Assembly (NCBI GenBank): GCA_041751795.1
Contig: JBGSWU010000060.1
Coordinates: 1-15,323 of the forward strand
DNA from: JBBECJ01 sp041751795
GTDB taxonomy: Bacteria > Chloroflexota > Chloroflexia > Thermomicrobiales > CFX8
Direction of reading: 5' to 3'
Length of the DNA: 15,323 nucleotides
Below are positions 14,868 through 15,323 of this stretch, piece by piece. Made by a program: the position numbers and the translations under genes. The notes under the pieces are model-generated. The model had not been told where the DNA came from. It did no database searches and worked only from the letters and a program-made list of their open reading frames with translations. The number at the start of each line of letters is the position of its first letter. Position 1 is the first letter of the stretch.

Positions 14868-15323
14868 GGAACTGGTACATGACATGATGCGCAAGGTATT
14901 CCGTATCAGTCGAACGATCCGCGCCGCGTGGAAGACGACGGTGTTCTTCCTCAAGGTTCTGCCGATGCTCCCGTCAGGAGCGCTCAACTGGGTTACTCCA
15001 CGCCCAGTTGTCGAGCGACTGTCGTATCCAACGCAGGACGGGCACGCGGAGGGTGACGTCTATCGACCGAGCGCGAAGGGGCTACATCCCGGAATCGTGG
15101 TGTGTCTCGGTGTTGTGCCGTTCGGGGTCGATCATCCGCAGGTGCCGCGTCTCGGCGAGGCGCTGGCGCGGTCAGGGTTTGCAGCGCTCCTGTACTGGTC
15201 TCCGTCGATGCGCGATCGACGACTTGATCCGGAGGACATCGACAACATCGCGCTTGCTACCGATTGGTTACTCCAGCAACCGTAGGTTGACGTGAAGCGG
15301 AGCGGGTTGCTCGGGACGTGCGT
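14866..15323 (+). pseudogene. Dienelactone-hydrolase-like alpha/beta hydrolase with an in-frame amber codon (partial)
   Basis: The frame from ATG 14866 gives 139 residues, then TAG (15283-15285), and the same frame continues VDVKRSGLLGTCV to the window end. The family pattern at this place is 'W-L-x-x-Q-P-Y-V-D-x-x-R-x-G-x-x-G-x-C', so TAG stands where Tyr (TAC/TAT) is usual, and the Cys nucleophile of G-x-C-x-G comes just after it. The N-terminal part 'VFRISRTIRAAWKTTVFF' (11-28) is basic and hydrophobic; then come 'GDVYRPSAKGLHPGIVVCLG' (63-82) and 'LGEALARSGFAALLYWSP' (96-113), typical beta-alpha-beta units. A single substitution thus removes the catalytic part. This may be a real nonsense mutation, a sequencing error, or, less likely, amber read-through. 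The start is uncertain because no ribosome binding site is clear. Confidence 0.75.

Overview
This is a bacterial chromosomal window with a moderately high GC content. Coding strands favour G/C third positions, and most starts have a clear GGAGG-type ribosome binding site. The gene mix (LAL-type LuxR regulator, LmbE deacetylase, creatininase-family enzyme, YflT-like stress protein, DUF6941, VOC pair) would suit a Chloroflexota/Thermomicrobia-like soil or sediment bacterium. That placement is an impression from protein style, not a proven assignment. I see no rRNA, tRNA, CRISPR array, IS element or phage gene.

Layout. (1) 1-3010, all on the minus strand: an LmbE/PIG-L deacetylase, a small His-bearing membrane protein broken by a one-base frameshift, a secreted protein of unknown function, a possible 33-residue ORF with a strong ribosome binding site, and the N-terminal third of a covalent-FAD oxidase leaving the window. 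The last part of this stretch carries three small stem-loops with 6-nt loops. (2) 2954-3444: a long spacer without a convincing gene. (3) 3445-6363, plus strand: a 972-residue STAND-ATPase/LuxR regulator. (4) 6453-7647: a less GC-rich islet with a ribbon-helix-helix protein and a ~100-residue partner (toxin-antitoxin-like order), divergent from a DUF6941 protein, with facing TTGAC-type promoters. (5) 7783-10689, minus strand: two VOC/PhnB-like proteins, a SAM methyltransferase and a YflT-like stress protein with a long acidic tail. (6) 10898-12346, plus strand: an SDR/DUF2867 protein, ended by a strong hairpin shared with the convergent next gene. (7) 12461-14567, minus strand: a creatininase-family hydrolase and a two-domain chromate transporter (ChrA). 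(8) 14866-15323, plus strand: a dienelactone-hydrolase-like gene with an in-frame amber codon just before its predicted nucleophile.

Most genes look like housekeeping or stress/detoxification functions (chromate efflux, VOC proteins, stress protein, oxidase), each with its own spacer rather than in tight operons. The points most worth a second look are the two lesions (1540 and 15283), the leader region with three hairpins around the 33-residue ORF, and the RHH/partner/DUF6941 islet. I found no clear evidence of a large undescribed system; the islet and the hairpin leader are the best candidates.
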